Positions 34,258-47,303 are shown, counted from the first letter of the stretch. The stretch: 64,000 nt of DNA from Brachypodium distachyon (GCF_000005505.3 NC_016131.3:24171001-24235000); one strand, 5' to 3'. Notes: generated from the letters alone by a model not told the origin. Translations and numbers: made by a program.

Positions 34258-36341
34258 TGGCTCTCCTTTTTGTTGACTTGGTTCTTGTGGACTATTTTAA
34301 AAAACGCATGTATGAAATATTATTGTACGGTAGGGTTTTTGCGGGTGGTACGGTAGGTTTCTTAAACATCCGGGAAACTCAAACTCTAGATTTGTCCTGG
34401 GAAAATAAGCATCTACAACTCTAAATTGACATTACTAGACTCATATCTAAGAAGATTGCACAAAATCAAAAATTGATGTATGTTATCAAATACATATCTG
34501 CAATTCGAAGTTATCCTTACTATTTTTTGGGATATAAACAAATCCCTATATGGTTGGGCCCTTAATTCTACATGACAAGACATTAAGCCAATAAATTTTT
34601 TCATTTGGTCAAGACAAGCTCTTACGAGCTATTTTCCTTTTCTTTTGCCTCTAGGGCTTTCTGTATACCTCTTTTGTACAATGCTTTTCTTCTAATCGAA
34701 TGACAGAGTTCGACCGTCTTTTCCTAAAAAAAAGGATTGACCAAGCCACCTAGACAAGTCAACAAATCAAGAAAGGACCTAGCTAAAGGGTAGGAACCTG
34801 AGTGTGAAAAAAAGGACTCAAGGCATGAGGAAGACGAAGTGGGAGGACCCTAAGATAATTTCTAGAACTTACCCTTAAAGAAATCTACCCTCCCACTTCT
34901 CATGGACCCTAAAGTAACACCCCCCCCCCCCCACCCGAACACCCCCACCAAAGGGTGTGCCTCTCATTCCATCCTCACTTGAATAGGTTGAGGAAGGGGG
35001 GGGGGGGGTTGGATCCAGGGAGCTCCAACACTATCTCCGAGAGCCGAAGTAGTGTTACGAAGTGGCCACCATTGCTGAAGTTGTCGGCGTGGCCAAACCT
35101 ATGCCATTGCACGACAATAGGATCCAAAGTAGTGTCTGAGGAGGAGATTGATGAAGAAGCATCCACCACCGCCGAGGTTGTCGGCACGGCCAAACCGCTG
35201 CCATCGCACAATGGCCAGTTGCACCAGGAGCCTGTGGCATGTGAGGGATTGAATTGGCAGAGCAGCGCCTCCCTTCATCTTGGCCGCCTCTTTAGTCACC
35301 CCCCTCTAGCGCACAACGATAGTTCTACGAAGGAGGCGTGATGCGAAGAGGCAGAGGAGGGGAGGCATCAGGGGCTGTGGAGTCGATAGGAGGAGGCCAA
35401 CGGCCCCCCGGTGATGACTTCTTAGTGTTCTTTTCGGTTAGTTATGACTTATGATCCTTGCATCACCGGTACCACTCTTAGGCCCGTCACTAGCCGCCGA
35501 ACAGCGATAGTTGCTTTTTAGGTAGTATCCAATGAATGAAATAAAATAGGTAAGGTTTCTAGTTAATATTGTTTGGTCAAAGGCTGGTCGGTCGACAAAT
35601 TACTGACGAGTCAATATTCTCTTGACTGTTGGTGATGACTCTTTATTATTCTTTTCGGGTAGTTATCACTGACGGTCCCTTGTATCACCAACAGCGTCTA
35701 TTGTCACAGATCATCGATAGCTGCTTTTGAGGTAGCGTTCAACACGATTGAGCTCAACTAATAGAAAGGATTACTATTTCATATATATGTCTCGGTATTT
35801 TTCATGGTTAATATCAGTGGACTTAGAGCAGGGCCATCTTAGTGTATGTTACTAAGAAAGAGTAATTAAGGAGGGAAAGACCAAGACCAAACTTAGCACT
35901 ATTTACCAAAGAAAAACAAGTTCAAGTCCCAGGCCATGGCCCCTTTGCATGGGGCTTGTCCTCCGCCTTTGGTTAATATGAAGAAAACAATATGCAAGAG
36001 TGATTCGTGCCATTTGAACACTGCATACCAATTGCATCGTGGTATATACATATATAAAAGAGGTATATGAGACAGGGTACACTTTATATATAAATCTGGA
36101 ACAATACAACGGATTAAAAAAATGATCAGTATACAAAGGCGAAATAGAGGAAAGAGTTGCGTTAGGGCGTGCATGCTAAAGCAACATGGATATGCAACCT
36201 TGGACACCTTGATGCCATTCGATGGATCGAGTACTGTGTGTCATCAATAGCCACCCGGGTTAAGCTCAATCAAAGTACTCCTTAGCATTTTTCTTCTCCA
36301 GAGAAGGTTACGAGAGGGGACGAACAGCTTAATTTGCTTGC
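34258..36341. other. Intergenic
   Basis: It contains a C14 run near 34920 and a G12 run near 34997. Two imperfect ~100-bp duplications are present: TTGTCGGC(G/A)(T/C)GGCCAAACC at 35076 and 35177, and the GGTGATGACT...TCTTTTCGG blocks at 35410 and 35629. No intact gene is seen. 36200-36341 is probably RIC 3' UTR. Confidence 0.45.
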
Positions 36342-37619
36342 TCAGTCGGTCCCGCCCTTGTCTTCTTCGCCCACCTGAGGTAGCGGCGCCGCGCCCTCCT
36401 CCGGCGCAGCCCCGGCGCCGCCGTCCTTGGCCGACGCGCCGCCGCTGCCCTCGGAGCTGCCCTTGTTTTTCCGGCGGTTGGACTTCTTGGGCACCGCGGG
36501 GAGGTCCTGGCAGGTGGTGGAGCCCCCCTCCTCCGCCGCCTTGTCCTGCTTCTCCTTGTCCTTCTTGCGGTTCTTGCGGATCCCCTTCTTCGCCTTGTCC
36601 TTCTTCTCCGTGGGCTCGGCGCCGCCGCCCGCAGAGGCGTCCATGGAGGAGGTGGCAGCGGAGTCACGGGACCGGTTCCGCCTCGACCGCCGGGCGCCAG
36701 GGGACGGAGGGGAGTCCCCGCCAGCGGCGTCGCTTTTGGTGTCTCTGAAGGAGGTGTCTCCTAGGCCGTCTACCACTATCTCTGCACGACAGAGAAAAGG
36801 TAATATGATTATTATACCTAATAAATTTGCATCAGAAAATCACAAAATATGGATTCAAATTAATGGAATACAAGGGGGGCGGGTAAAATAACCTTGAGAA
36901 GCCCATGGGTTAGAGGCGGCAGCAGCAGCAGAGCCTCCCCTGTCGCTCCTGAACGAGGCCGAGTCCAATGGCGCTGAGTGGTAGTCCTTCATCTGTTATG
37001 TCCAATATTTTTCAAACCAAAAATAATTACTGCCAAGGTCAGTTATCTGAAAGTCGTTTCATTTCTATGTCACTGGGTTATGGACTTTTAAACCTGACTG
37101 ACTAACGGATTGATCCCAAACATTTTCATTGCGTAAAAACTACTACCTCCGTTCCTAAATTTTTGTCGTTGTTTTAGTACAAATTTGAACCCGTTCCTAA
37201 ATTCTTGTCGCTGTTTTAGTACAAATTTGAACTAAAACAACGACAAGAATTTAGGAACGGAGGGAATAGCTGAATTTATGTACGTAGCTTATTGTTAAAC
37301 ATGTTTGATAATGTAATAAACATTGGCTTAGAAAAGACGTGGAATTACCCAGCTAGGTGCTCCAGGCTCTTCCACCTTCTTGTTTGCAGTACTTGGTCCG
37401 TCCCATCCGATGTGCGCCACATGTTTCACATCCGTAGGAAATCCGATTTGTATTTCTTGTTCCTTAGTATCTGGATATCATCGTTTCGTATGACAAATGA
37501 GGGATGTTATGAATTAAAACATCAAACAAACAAGATAAAGAGACTAAAGGGTATGTACCCATTATGTTAGTGAAGTAGCGGAAGGGTCTCAGTATTCCCT
37601 TCTTCATCTTTGTGCTCAT
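36342..37619 (-). CDS. ROP-interactive CRIB-motif protein (RIC family)
   Basis: Four exons, 37619-37559, 37470-37349, 36992-36893 and 36781-36342, with GT-AG introns, give 240 residues. The N-terminus [20 protein letters not shown] is a conserved RIC start. The CRIB motif follows at about residues 27-43, [20 protein letters not shown], which binds active ROP/RAC GTPases. The rest is low complexity: [35 protein letters not shown], then basic and Gly/Ala-rich segments with [20 protein letters not shown] and [15 protein letters not shown] proteins act as ROP effectors in polar growth and cytoskeleton or vesicle control. Start chosen at the first Met of the conserved block; the second Met is at residue 5. 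Intron 2 contains a Stowaway MITE. It is on the same strand as GLTP, about 1.3 kb downstream. Confidence 0.9.
37143..37266. mobile_element. Stowaway MITE with a duplicated end, in RIC intron 2
   Basis: It is flanked by TA. The end motif GTTCCTAAATT(T/C)TTGTCG is present twice in tandem on the left (37151 and 37193) and once inverted on the right (CGACAAGAATTTAGGAACGG). Confidence 0.85.
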
Positions 37620-38915
37620 GTCCTTTCAGCTAGCTTCTCCTACTGTGTTTGTGCCCAAGCACTCTTCTTGAATCTAAAAATTGCTGCAAGAGAAGGACAA
37701 GATAACGAAGACATAGCATTGTATGAATCCCAAATTTTATGTTCTAGATTCCTATTTAAATAGATGAGCGTGAAATTAAGTGTTGCAAAGAAGGATGATG
37801 CCACATTTGAATGCTTACTCTGTCAAGAACCACAAAAATCAATGCTAACAAGAACGAACAATTCTTGTTAACCGGTTCTCTCACTCCTTCGTCCTCAATG
37901 GGCCAACAGCATGTTGCTCCTCCCTCAATCTCTTCCTCCCAGAATTATGCTAGCTCAATATCGCGAGACCCTCCGCATTGCAATGGGCATATGGTTTAGA
38001 AACTTATGCCGAGCTCAGCGGAGGGCGCATCGCGGTCGATGGAATTCTGAGGGTGGGAGGAGGAGGAGGAGTTCTATATTATGTCTAATTTTTTTGGAGG
38101 GCCACAAACCCTTTGAGCCGTCTCCTAATATTCAACCATGCATGGGCGTAGGAAGAGGCTACCTGTCCTTTTTGTGGCTATATAAGGAGGGTACAGTTAT
38201 GGAAAACTGGTTGGAGGATGAAGAGGACGTTTGCCTAAAGATAGCCCTTTGGACAAACATATCACTGCTAGAAATAACCCTTGTGTCGCTTCCACCATGA
38301 GTTCCCATGCGATTCGCCGCTTTCTGCTCCACATTTTGTGTATATATAGGTTTTCCTGGTCCAGTTGGTCAATCTCTTGTGACAACGTTGAGGAAAACAA
38401 CACATTTTGCCTCATGTCCTTGTGGATGCGAATTGATGTTCCTGTTTATATCATCAGAATTTCCCCAGCTGCTTTCTTTCCAAAAAAAGGTCACTGATAA
38501 TACTTTTGAGAGAGACCAACCGGCGGGGGGGGGGGGGTCCCCACCTGAAATAATACTCGCTTTCAAGAGCAAAACATCAAATACAAGAAAAGGTCACTGA
38601 AACAACTCTTTCATCATCCATACATTGTCGATTTGTGGAGAGAGCATATTAATTGGATATCTTCATACTATCAGTTATCTGGTAGATGTTACAAATATAC
38701 TATAAAACATATACTTTCCTATTTGAGTTGGGAAGAAGAAACTGCACGAGCAATATCCTGATTGCATCAAATTTTCTTGCCATTATTGGTTCACAAATTT
38801 GGTTGTATAATGAAGGTAAAAAACTGTTTGTGGTACAAGTACAGCAATAATGGACGACAAATATTGCAATTTAGAAGTGATCTTGATCGCCAGTTTGCGA
38901 GTAAGCCAAGTTATA
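37620..38915. other. Intergenic between RIC and GLTP
   Basis: It probably holds the RIC promoter and the GLTP 3' UTR. A G12 run is at 38525. No gene is recognised. Confidence 0.5.
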
Positions 38916-40888
38916 TCATGATGCCTTAAGATCATCCATGCCGACGCTAGCCTGAGTAGATAGTTTTATTGTAAACTGTCATCTTCAGAAAACGTGTGGC
39001 ACAAAAAGCATAAGCAATCTGGGTTGGGCACTTGGACTTACCAGAAACTTGTGGTTTTCTGCCAGTAAAGGGGAGAATGTTGCACAAAACTTCTCAATGT
39101 CTGCATTTATGTCACCTAAGCCACTAATGATATCCATGAACTTCTTTCTATCTGGAGCAAGCTTCATGGCAACCTGGAATCCTCAGGCATCACTATGTGC
39201 AATGTGCATGCTAAGGCACTTGACTGAGTAGAATATAGTACTAGTTATCTTGAGCACAATTCATTTATTATAGCATAGCAAACGAAGGGTTTCCTAGTTT
39301 ATTGATACCAACTTTAGTGTCCCCACCACAAAATGGGGAACTTTTGCCACTTTGAAGGCTCTATTAATGCATTCGTGACAAACAGGAAATTACTAGTATT
39401 GTATTTTCGTAGCTTGCTGTTTTGATCCAAGTCCAATCCTAACCAAGAAATATGTGCATTCTCTGAACCTTAAATGCCATTGCTTGGCTAGCTTTTCCAT
39501 CTGTTACTGCTGACAGATACCTATATGGCTATATATCCATGTAAAGAATAAAAATGCAGTTTGCATCTAGTTTCTCTCCACTTCTCTTACTGCAGCACTT
39601 ATCAAATACATAATGGTCTACTACATGTAAATGTTGTTATAGTGGTATGTCACAGTGCCTAGTTATGTTACATAATGGTACACAGTATGCACATGAAGTT
39701 AAAGTTGCTTGTGCTTCATGTCGAACTTTGAACACCGAGTTCAAGAAATTTTGCACCCTCTAGATGATATCAACATGCCGTTCGCTATCTTAATTGTTGA
39801 ACTAAAAAGACCGAGTGCTCGGGGTTAACCAAAATGAGAAAAGAAAATCTTTATTTGTCTCATCATTCATAATAACAAAATTTAACTTTATTTGAAAGTT
39901 TAGGCAAAGAATAATACCGAGAAGCTCGAACTCGCCAGCCAACCATGCCGTTTCTTGAGTGTGTTTCTATATGCATCACTGCAAACTTGTGGCATCTGCC
40001 AATCGGGGTGCTGTACCAAATTATGGAACAGCGCAACCAAGAAGTCCATGGCTCTGAGAAATCAAGGAAAACAATGTGAAATCTAAGAATTATACTCCTG
40101 TAAATATTTCAGCCTGTGATTTGGTCAACACCTCCACCTAAAAAGGGACTTCTTTAGTTCTCTGGATAATCGAGTCATTTGAGCATATGTGTATTATTTT
40201 GTGTTAAAATTCTCCGTGGCTGCTGAGTGGATGTAATTTTCGTATGGATAGCTATAATTATTCGTGCATGAAAACTAAGAGAGAGTGTAGTGTCATGACT
40301 AACTCATAATTTTATTATATTTACATGGGTTAGTTTACCTTGTCAACCATAAAAGGCCATTGGTACAACTGCTAGAACTTTTGGCTGACTTAGAGGTAAC
40401 TTCCACTTGCACCATGGCGTGCAGCTGCTCATACTTTGAAGGATCAGATGCATATTTTGTCTCCAGTCTCTGCATGATAACAGGAGCAAGTAAGCACCAT
40501 CATAAATAAACAGTAGAAGACGAGACCTAAATCATAAGTAGCGTGTTGATTTAACTCTTGTCTTTTCTTGTCTTAAAGCATATCCAGAATAGCATTAAGA
40601 ATCTTCTGAAAAAAAAGAGGATTCCTCTTACCGTAATATTGCCACCAATGTCGCTCTTCACAATGGACATGGCAGATCCAAATTTATCTACAGCCATACG
40701 TTAAAACTTTAAGATTGAATGTCATTATTTTTGAACCGTTTCTTGCAGGGATGCAAAAATTCCTTGCCTAACACAGGAAGAATGTGCTTGCACACTTGAA
40801 GAAACGGCTTGGTTAGGATGACGCCGCTCTCTGACTTGACGTGCTTCATCCCTTCGAGCGAGGGTGCGAACACGGTGGTTCCCTCCAT
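38916..40888 (-). CDS. GLTP1: Glycolipid transfer protein (GLTP1-type)
   Basis: Six coding exons: 40888-40768, 40687-40632, 40469-40339, 40053-39918, 39173-39042 and 38951-38916. They give 203 residues, the normal GLTP length. The start is MEGTTVFAPSLEGMKHVKSE, directly after a 3' splice site; a 5' UTR intron (41098-40889) explains this. The glycolipid-head-binding pattern is present: D53 and N57 in VKSDIGGNITRL, R60, W100 in NGLLWLTRAMDF and H139 in KKRHGWLASSSF. The conserved KLAPDRKKFMDIISGLGDI and the ending NHKFLASVGMDDLKAS complete the fold. The family moves glucosylceramide and related lipids between membranes in the cytosol. Intron 1 starts with GC (TTAG|GCAAGG). The gene looks intact. 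Confidence 0.95.
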
Positions 40889-41280
40889 CTGCAATCCAAG
40901 AACAGGCATCTTAGCTGCAGCAGTCGAGTCGCCATAGCTTGATCCAGGCGGCAATGCCGACTAGGGGCTGGCGTAACATTGGGATCCGATTGAAGAAGAA
41001 GAAATATCTCGTTTGATTCGATTGATCAGACTTCAGAGCGAAGGAAGATCAGGGCAAGCAAAACAAAGAACGATGCAAGAAAGCTAGGCATCTCTTACCG
41101 ACAAAAGGGATCTGCACCGGATGTATTTTGCAGGGGAGGAGGAAGAAGACCCTAGGCGGCTAGGCTTCGTGGGGAGCAAAGAACTTGCTCGCGGGCTTCG
41201 GTAGGCGGGCAGGGGGGTTTAGGTCGGCGGCTGCAAAGAGAAGCTGGGGAGAAATTTAAAAGGGGATGAGGGGAACCGAC
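40889..41280 (-). promoter_or_regulatory. GLTP 5' UTR exon, UTR intron and probable promoter
   Basis: A donor, GTCG|GTAAGAG, at 41099/41098 pairs with the CAG acceptor at 40889-40891, placing an intron wholly in the 5' UTR. A TATA-like TTTTAAATTTC lies near 41250 on the minus strand. Confidence 0.55.
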
Positions 41281-41989
41281 TGACAGAGAAATGGATTTGT
41301 CAGAGATGGGGATTGAGATTTGATTTTGTTAACATCTAATGTCCTCGCAAATAGAAAATCTAATGATGAAGTTGATGCTTGTAACTCAACCTTACATGTC
41401 TACTTTCTTGAAATTATTAGAATGTGAACCACCACCTGTGAATTGAAAAGGGCCATTTTGTAATTCATGTCTGGCCATCCCTCATCATCTATCTAAGCAT
41501 AATTTTTTCAAGAGGTAATTGCACCAACAGTCCAACAACTTGACAGGTTGGAGCATTTTAGTCCAAGAAGTTGCAAAGTGAGCAAAACTAGTACAAAAAG
41601 TTGAGATTCAGATTGCTTAGAGGTCCAAATCAATCAGGTGTTGACACGTGTCATGTTTAGTTGGTCCAACAGTTTGTGTTTTTTGCTGAAAACCCCCTGC
41701 GGTCATTTAAAATGTTGTGTTCAGCCGCGAGCTCCTCGTTGTTGTCTCCGAGCACCACGCATGCCATCTCCGACGACCACCATGTGTGCTTCGACCTGCG
41801 AGACACGCTCGCCACCTTCATCGCCATGTCCGCCTCCTCCCCCGCGTCCGGCTCCGGCCCCGTGCTCTGAGCTTCATATCCCTCCTCAAGCTCTGCGTGG
41901 CGCGGGCCGATCTCGCCACGGGCCATGCCGTCCGCGCGCAACTCTCGACGAGGTAGGCACGCAATTTCCTTTGCCCAATTCTTTAGGTA
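41281..41989. other. Intergenic with a possible PPR-like fragment
   Basis: On the plus strand at about 41873-41955, ISLLKLCVARADLATGHAVR resembles the start of a plant PPR repeat protein, but only about 30 residues are present. Nothing else is recognised. Confidence 0.35.
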
Positions 41990-42895
41990 TGCATACGCCT
42001 CGACGAGCGGCGTTGGCTCCGCCTCGACGAGGCCAAGGCGTTGAGGCGGACCGGCTACCCCTCGCCGTCGGACTGCCGCCTCCCCCACGGTTGGCAGCTG
42101 ATCTGGGGCGGCGGCCCGTGCCACCGCTGCCGACGGGTGCTTGGCGGCGCGGAAGGATCTGGGAGCACTTCGTCGACGTGCTCACGCCGGAGCAGCAGGC
42201 GTTGCCGAAGTGGGATCGCCACGCCAACACCGCCTGGGCCAGCCTCTTCGAGGAGGAGAACGAGCGCGCCGTCTGTGATGTGCCGCACCCGACAGTGCGG
42301 AACAACATCGACGGCCGGCGCGTCTTCTGGCGGGGAAGATCCCTCGAGGCCGTCCTGGCGCACATCGCCGCCGGCAACCAGCGGCGGCTCGATGGCGGCG
42401 CACCCCCACCTCCACCACCAGCCGGACGCCACCGCTACCTGGACGGTGGCTCCGGCTCCTTGTCGTCGTCCTCGGCGGCGCGCACGCCGTCGCTCCAGGT
42501 CATCAAGGATCCTCCTCGGTCGGAGCATGGCGGGCCGCGTCGCTGCCGCGCGGCCACCTCCGCCTCGTCCGGCCGAAGCCAGAGCCGGAGTGGTTGCCTG
42601 CGTCGGAGTATGAGAGCGCCGCCATCGAGCACCGCGGCGCCTCCGACCCGGAGGAGTGTTCGGGTATGCGTGCCGCCCAGCGCGCCAGCAGGGAGGAGGT
42701 GGAGCGGCGCCGCCTCCTCGGCTACACGGCCTCCAGGCTTGGTTGGACGAGGAGGCGGCAAAGCATAAGCCGGCATTGGCGCCGGTGAAGCAGGAGCCGG
42801 GCGTCATCGTCCTCAACTCTGACTCCGACGGCTCCGGCTTCAATTTCGACAGCAACGGCAACGCCGCCTCCTGGATCGACCGCCTAGACGACTAG
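41990..42895 (+). pseudogene. Frame-shifted relic of a grass transposon-associated protein
   Basis: The coding signal moves between frames. It runs LRRTGYPSPSDCRLPHGWQL (to about 42115), then RRGRIWEHFVDVLTPEQQAL...FWRGRSLEAVLAHIAAGNQ (to about 42520), then LRLVRPKPEPEWLPASEYES...SREEVERRRL (to about 42735). Last comes LQAWLDEEAAKHKPALAPVK...GVIVLNSDSDG, which stops at 42893-42895. The KPEPE/VKQEPG motifs and acidic IVLNSDSD end recall a large, uncharacterised protein family spread by transposons in grass genomes. At least three frame changes mean it is dead, or misassembled. It is very GC-rich. Confidence 0.5.
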
Positions 42896-44034
42896 GTTTT
42901 TTATTTATTATGTATATTATTGCAAGTTTGAATGAAATGTCGCTGAACTTTATGAATTATTGCAAGTTTCAATGAAATTTTGCCCAAAAATATGGCATGC
43001 CAGACGCCATATGGGGGTGCCGTTTGGAGATGCTCTTATCGAGTTACACGAAAATTGGCCTATTCATTTTTTTCCATGATTCCTCCAAAAAATCAATTGT
43101 CGGGAACTCTAGGAATTAGCATCAGGTCACATAATAATAAAATAATTATAGTAAAGATTAAAGTGGATAAAAAAATGAAATCAAAAAATTAATTTACCTA
43201 GGAAATTTTCTAAAGAACCAAGTCCTTAAAATGTAGTCATGCGACTCATGCCCAAGCTACCACCATGAAGGTAGGTAGGACCGAGAGCACAAAGTACGTA
43301 CATGCGCACGTTCCCGGCTAGATTTCTAAAGCGTGGTGTGACTTGCAAAGCATCGTTATCATCATGGCAATCACGATTCCTTTGGAAGTAATCACATTGT
43401 ATGATGCTCTAGGGATCGATCAGCCGGCCCTACCATTGTTGCCCTTTTGGCAAAGGAAGATGATCAAAATCAACACCATGATTAATCGTGTCATCATTGC
43501 CTCATATATATACATTCTCTCGACGTCGCGCGCCCATCGAGCTAAACAAGGAGGGCCCCTAATAGGGCCACTTTCTCTGTTTCTCATCAGTAACATTAAT
43601 TCCCCCATATGGCTATGGGGACAGACCGCCTGGACATGGCGCCCATATTACAATGAAGCAACTCTGAACGTGGTGACTGGCAAGCACGATGTAGCTGTAC
43701 ATGTACATGTGCACAAGTGCTTCGAGGCAAGGCAAACCAGTCTTTGTCTCCCCTCTGGCTGCCGTGGATCTTGACCACTGAGAACCCAGCAGCACGTCGT
43801 GGCAGGGTCGATTCTTCTCCGGGGGGCTTGATGAGATCTCTTTTGGAAGACCGAGAAGCAAACCAAACATGGCCCCGCTGGCGATCCGCCGCCGTGCGCC
43901 CCACGATTTCGTCGTCTCTTTGCTTTATTGTAGCTGTGTCCTGTCTCGATTTCCAGGCTTGTCCTGTTGGGAATCCAAAGAGCTCTGGCTTTTCCTTCTT
44001 CGTGTTGTGGCTCTTTTCTATTGTCCTCCTGTTA
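42896..44034. other. Intergenic
   Basis: No gene is recognised. A 155-codon minus-strand frame at 43596-44063 has no domain and looks accidental. Confidence 0.45.
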
Positions 44035-44236
44035 CCTCCGTCCCATACCATAATACGAGCCACGACATTTCTAAATCCTCAATTTGATTAATTAAATATG
44101 TATGTTTTTTAACAAAAACATACCATTAGATTTTTTATCGAAGATTTTTCTACGGATATATTATTTAATTTCTATTAGTTAGTTAAATTAATGATCTAGG
44201 GACACGTGCGTGCCTCATATTATGAGACGGAGGGAG
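44035..44236. mobile_element. Stowaway-like MITE, about 200 bp
   Basis: The left end CCTCCGTCCCATACCATAAT and the right end ATTATGAGACGGAGGGAG are flanked by TA. Confidence 0.78.
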
Positions 44237-44297
44237 TATTATTCAAAAGGATGTCCTTTCTTTCCCATGGCACTGCTAGTATAGTACGCGTATAGTA

Positions 44298-44532
44298 CTC
44301 TCTCAGTCCAACAATATAGACGTATTAGCTTTCCTTTGACCAATGCTTTGACGACAAATTACTCTATTAATATATAATTATATGACATATATTCATATTC
44401 ATTATATTCCTACTCAAGTATACTTGACTATGGTTATGATTTTGATAACATTAGTCACACATTCATGAAATAATTTGTAGTCAAAGACTTGGTCAACCAA
44501 ATCCTAATATGACTCGTATTGTTGGAGGGAGA
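44298..44532. mobile_element. Stowaway-like MITE, about 235 bp
   Basis: The left end CTCTCTCAGTCCAACAATAT and the right end ATTGTTGGAGGGAG are flanked by TA. GACTTGGTCAACC and GACCAATGC inner arms resemble each other inverted. It lies 61 bp after the previous MITE. Confidence 0.75.
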
Positions 44533-47303
44533 TAGGACTAGCAATAGGAGTATTTTATTAAGCCAGATTCGTTCCAGATAAGCTTGGGAACCGTACTCGA
44601 GTAGTACTGTAGCAGTGATGATTGGGTTCTAGCAGATCCCAATTCTCAAGTGGAAGCATCGTAGAACAACAACATGAAAGTACTTGCTGCATGCTAGGGT
44701 GGCCGGGGAGGAAGAGTCAACCGGCATGTTATTACACCGCTGGTGAACTTGAAGTTCGATACATCTCTGTTCTTTTTCGTGACCACATTCGTTTAGAGTT
44801 GGGCGTACGATTTACTACATCAATCTCGTCTTTAATGATCTTTCAACTATGATATGAAAGCTGCGTTGCACCTTCTTTTGGTGGACCTTTTCGTTTGCTC
44901 GACTGATACGCAAACTCGAAAGTATTTTGGTTACTTTATAGGCATGTTTACTTCTTCTTTTTTGAGCTTACAGGCATGTTTGCTTGGAGCAAACCAATTA
45001 CCCCTATAATGATGACCAATCAATAGACCATTCAAAACATGTTTTTTTTTCTTCTTCAAAGTCTTTTTTTTTATGAAAGTGGAGATCTATATTAAATCAC
45101 GAAGTTGAGATCAGGAACTTACAACATGCTAGACAAGTGGTTAGGACTTGGGCCTTAGAATGATTTATTTTTTGTGAAAAGGGCTGGAATTTTTTTTTTT
45201 GGTTCAACACTTCCCAAAATCGAATTGATTAAGTACCCGACTACCAAAAAAAATATAGCAATCCAATCAGGCTCTAAGCTTTACTTAGCTCACTTAACCC
45301 TCTAAAGACCGGTATGATCGACTAGAGGGGGGAATAGACGACTAACAAATTTTACTTTTTCTTTTCTTTTCTTGAAAGATACAAACACTTAATCTTAGAG
45401 TTTACTAAATTCTCTAAAGTGAATGCAACCCTAATATGAATTGCAATAGCCGAAGTAACAATAAATAGCAAGAAAGTAAAGAGCAAAATGGTACCACACG
45501 CGGAGACGAAGATTTCACCGGAATTCCACATATTGGGATGGGTGCACGTCTCCGTTTGGAGGAGTGCTCTACCACAAATGTAGAGACGTCACAAAGGCTT
45601 ACTCTATTCTCCAACTCACCACACCACAAAGGTGGGATGAGCTCTCACAACACCATAAAAGTGAGGTGAGTTCCACTAGTGGCTTCCTTGGGGGCGAAGT
45701 CCAAACCCTTACAAACTTGACCGGGGCTAGCTCCACAACTCCATTGGAGGCTTCCAATCAAATCATCGAGCTCCTCAACACCAAGGGAGAGATCAAAGGC
45801 GACCGCTTCCGTCTAGGGTTCCCAACAACCCAAGAGAAACGAAATTCACAAAGCAAACAAGGTGAATCAACTTTTTAACTTGGTGAAACCCTAGATCTCG
45901 GTCTTCTCCTCCAAATCTCAAAGTATTGTCGTTGGCGCCAACGAGCGCTTCTCCTGGGCCGCAGGTCAGGCCCATCTTTAGGACCCAGATGCCCATGGAT
46001 GTGGTGATGTGGATGCAACTACCGGGCTCGAAGGTCATGGCGCTGGCTTCGGTTGCAGCAGAGGTGCTGGCTATGGTGTTGTTAGCACCGGATTGGTTGG
46101 CGGCCAAGGAAGTCATGGCACTGGTCGTCCTAAGTGTGGTTGTGACCGGTTCTTCCATGTCGGCGGCGATGGACGTGGTTGGGGCTGGTTCGATGACCTA
46201 CACCGAAAGAGGCAAAGGGGGCAATGGGCGATTGTGTTACCTGCTTTGTCGGAGAAGCTGGTGGTGCCGCTTAGGCTAATGTCCAGCAGCACGTTGAAGG
46301 CCATGCGAAGATCCTCAATCATGGAGGTGGAGCCACGAGTTGCGATGCTTCTGGCAATGAGGCGGTGACTGGTACTGTGGTGGCGTTGTCTGTTACTGCT
46401 ACCAATGGTGATGTTGTGAATAATGACAATAAAGTTACGTCAGGCAAACGACCTAGGAAGGCGATGATCTGAAGTGACACCGGTACGATAGGGCAGGAGG
46501 AGTTTCCATTTTCCTAGTTTGTTGTCATTTTGAGTTGTAATAACTAAGATTTGTTCGCCTTATGCGACTTCAATAATATAGAAATCTTGCACATCGATTG
46601 ATGTAGAGGCAGGAGAGCCCTCTTTTTGGAGAAAAAATGACCTTGAAAAATATGTTTCTTCGTGCAATTTACTGAACAAAAATTGTGATAGTGTTATTCT
46701 CGTTAATGTTAAATGTGACATGTAAATGAATTGGAAAATAACTAATTGACATGTCTATTTCTTTACAAGTGGAGTGGGTCGGAGTAGGATCTAATGAAGG
46801 ATAGAAAGAAGGGCGCTTATGACTTATCCATGTGGGGTGGCTCAAACAAACTCTATGCCATGGTGGAAAAAAGTGATTTGATACCAGATGACCCGACACG
46901 ACCAACTTGTAGTTACAAGGCGACCGGGACGAGCCAGGGACCGTCTCTACAACAGTGAATAGAGTGGAGCCGGCCGGGGCAGTGCCCTGGATGATGACAT
47001 TGCCCTGCTGCTTGCGTTTGGCCACCGCCAACACCAGATTGGGTAACGTTGCGGGGAAGGCGCCGAAGGAAGCCGCGCCCGCCGGCACGAGGGATTGACT
47101 ACTTCCTTTACTTTATTTATTTACTACTCGTCCACTTTTCTTTTTGTATGATGGGGTACTATAATATAACTAAAGTGACATTGATATGTAAATTACATAA
47201 AGAGCTTGAAATTTTTGAACTATGCCAGGGGATGGCGCCATGGCTTAGAGCGGAGAAAACAAAAAATTGAACACATGGACTGATTCCGCGACACCTAAAC
47301 TAA
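44533..47303. other. Repeat-like intergenic sequence, no intact gene
   Basis: 45310-45900 (starting near GGTATGATCGACTAGAGGGG) looks like a common grass retroelement-derived repeat, by memory only. 45900-46480 is GC-rich and open in two plus frames (GRGWGWFDDLHRKRQRGQW), possibly a decayed gag-like or LINE ORF1 tail ending near a GTTGTAATAAC stretch. A minus frame at 46669-47088 has no known domain. Confidence 0.35.

Noticed and set aside
38985..39041. GLTP ending at LVSPSAQPRLL after exon 5
   Set aside because: This is read-through of the intron donor. A 12-codon last exon at 38951-38916 restores the conserved ASVGMDDLKAS end.
40709..40954. GLTP start at ATG 40954 (81-codon frame)
   Set aside because: The extra N-terminus lies in the 5' UTR intron. 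A 3' splice site sits directly before ATG 40888, which gives the family's usual start.
41638..42768. Single 376-codon gene
   Set aside because: The recognisable protein sequence occupies only part of this frame and continues in the other two frames. The long open stretch is due to high GC.
46669..47088. 139-codon minus-strand gene
   Set aside because: Only the first half looks protein-like, the rest runs through AT-rich sequence, and no domain is seen.
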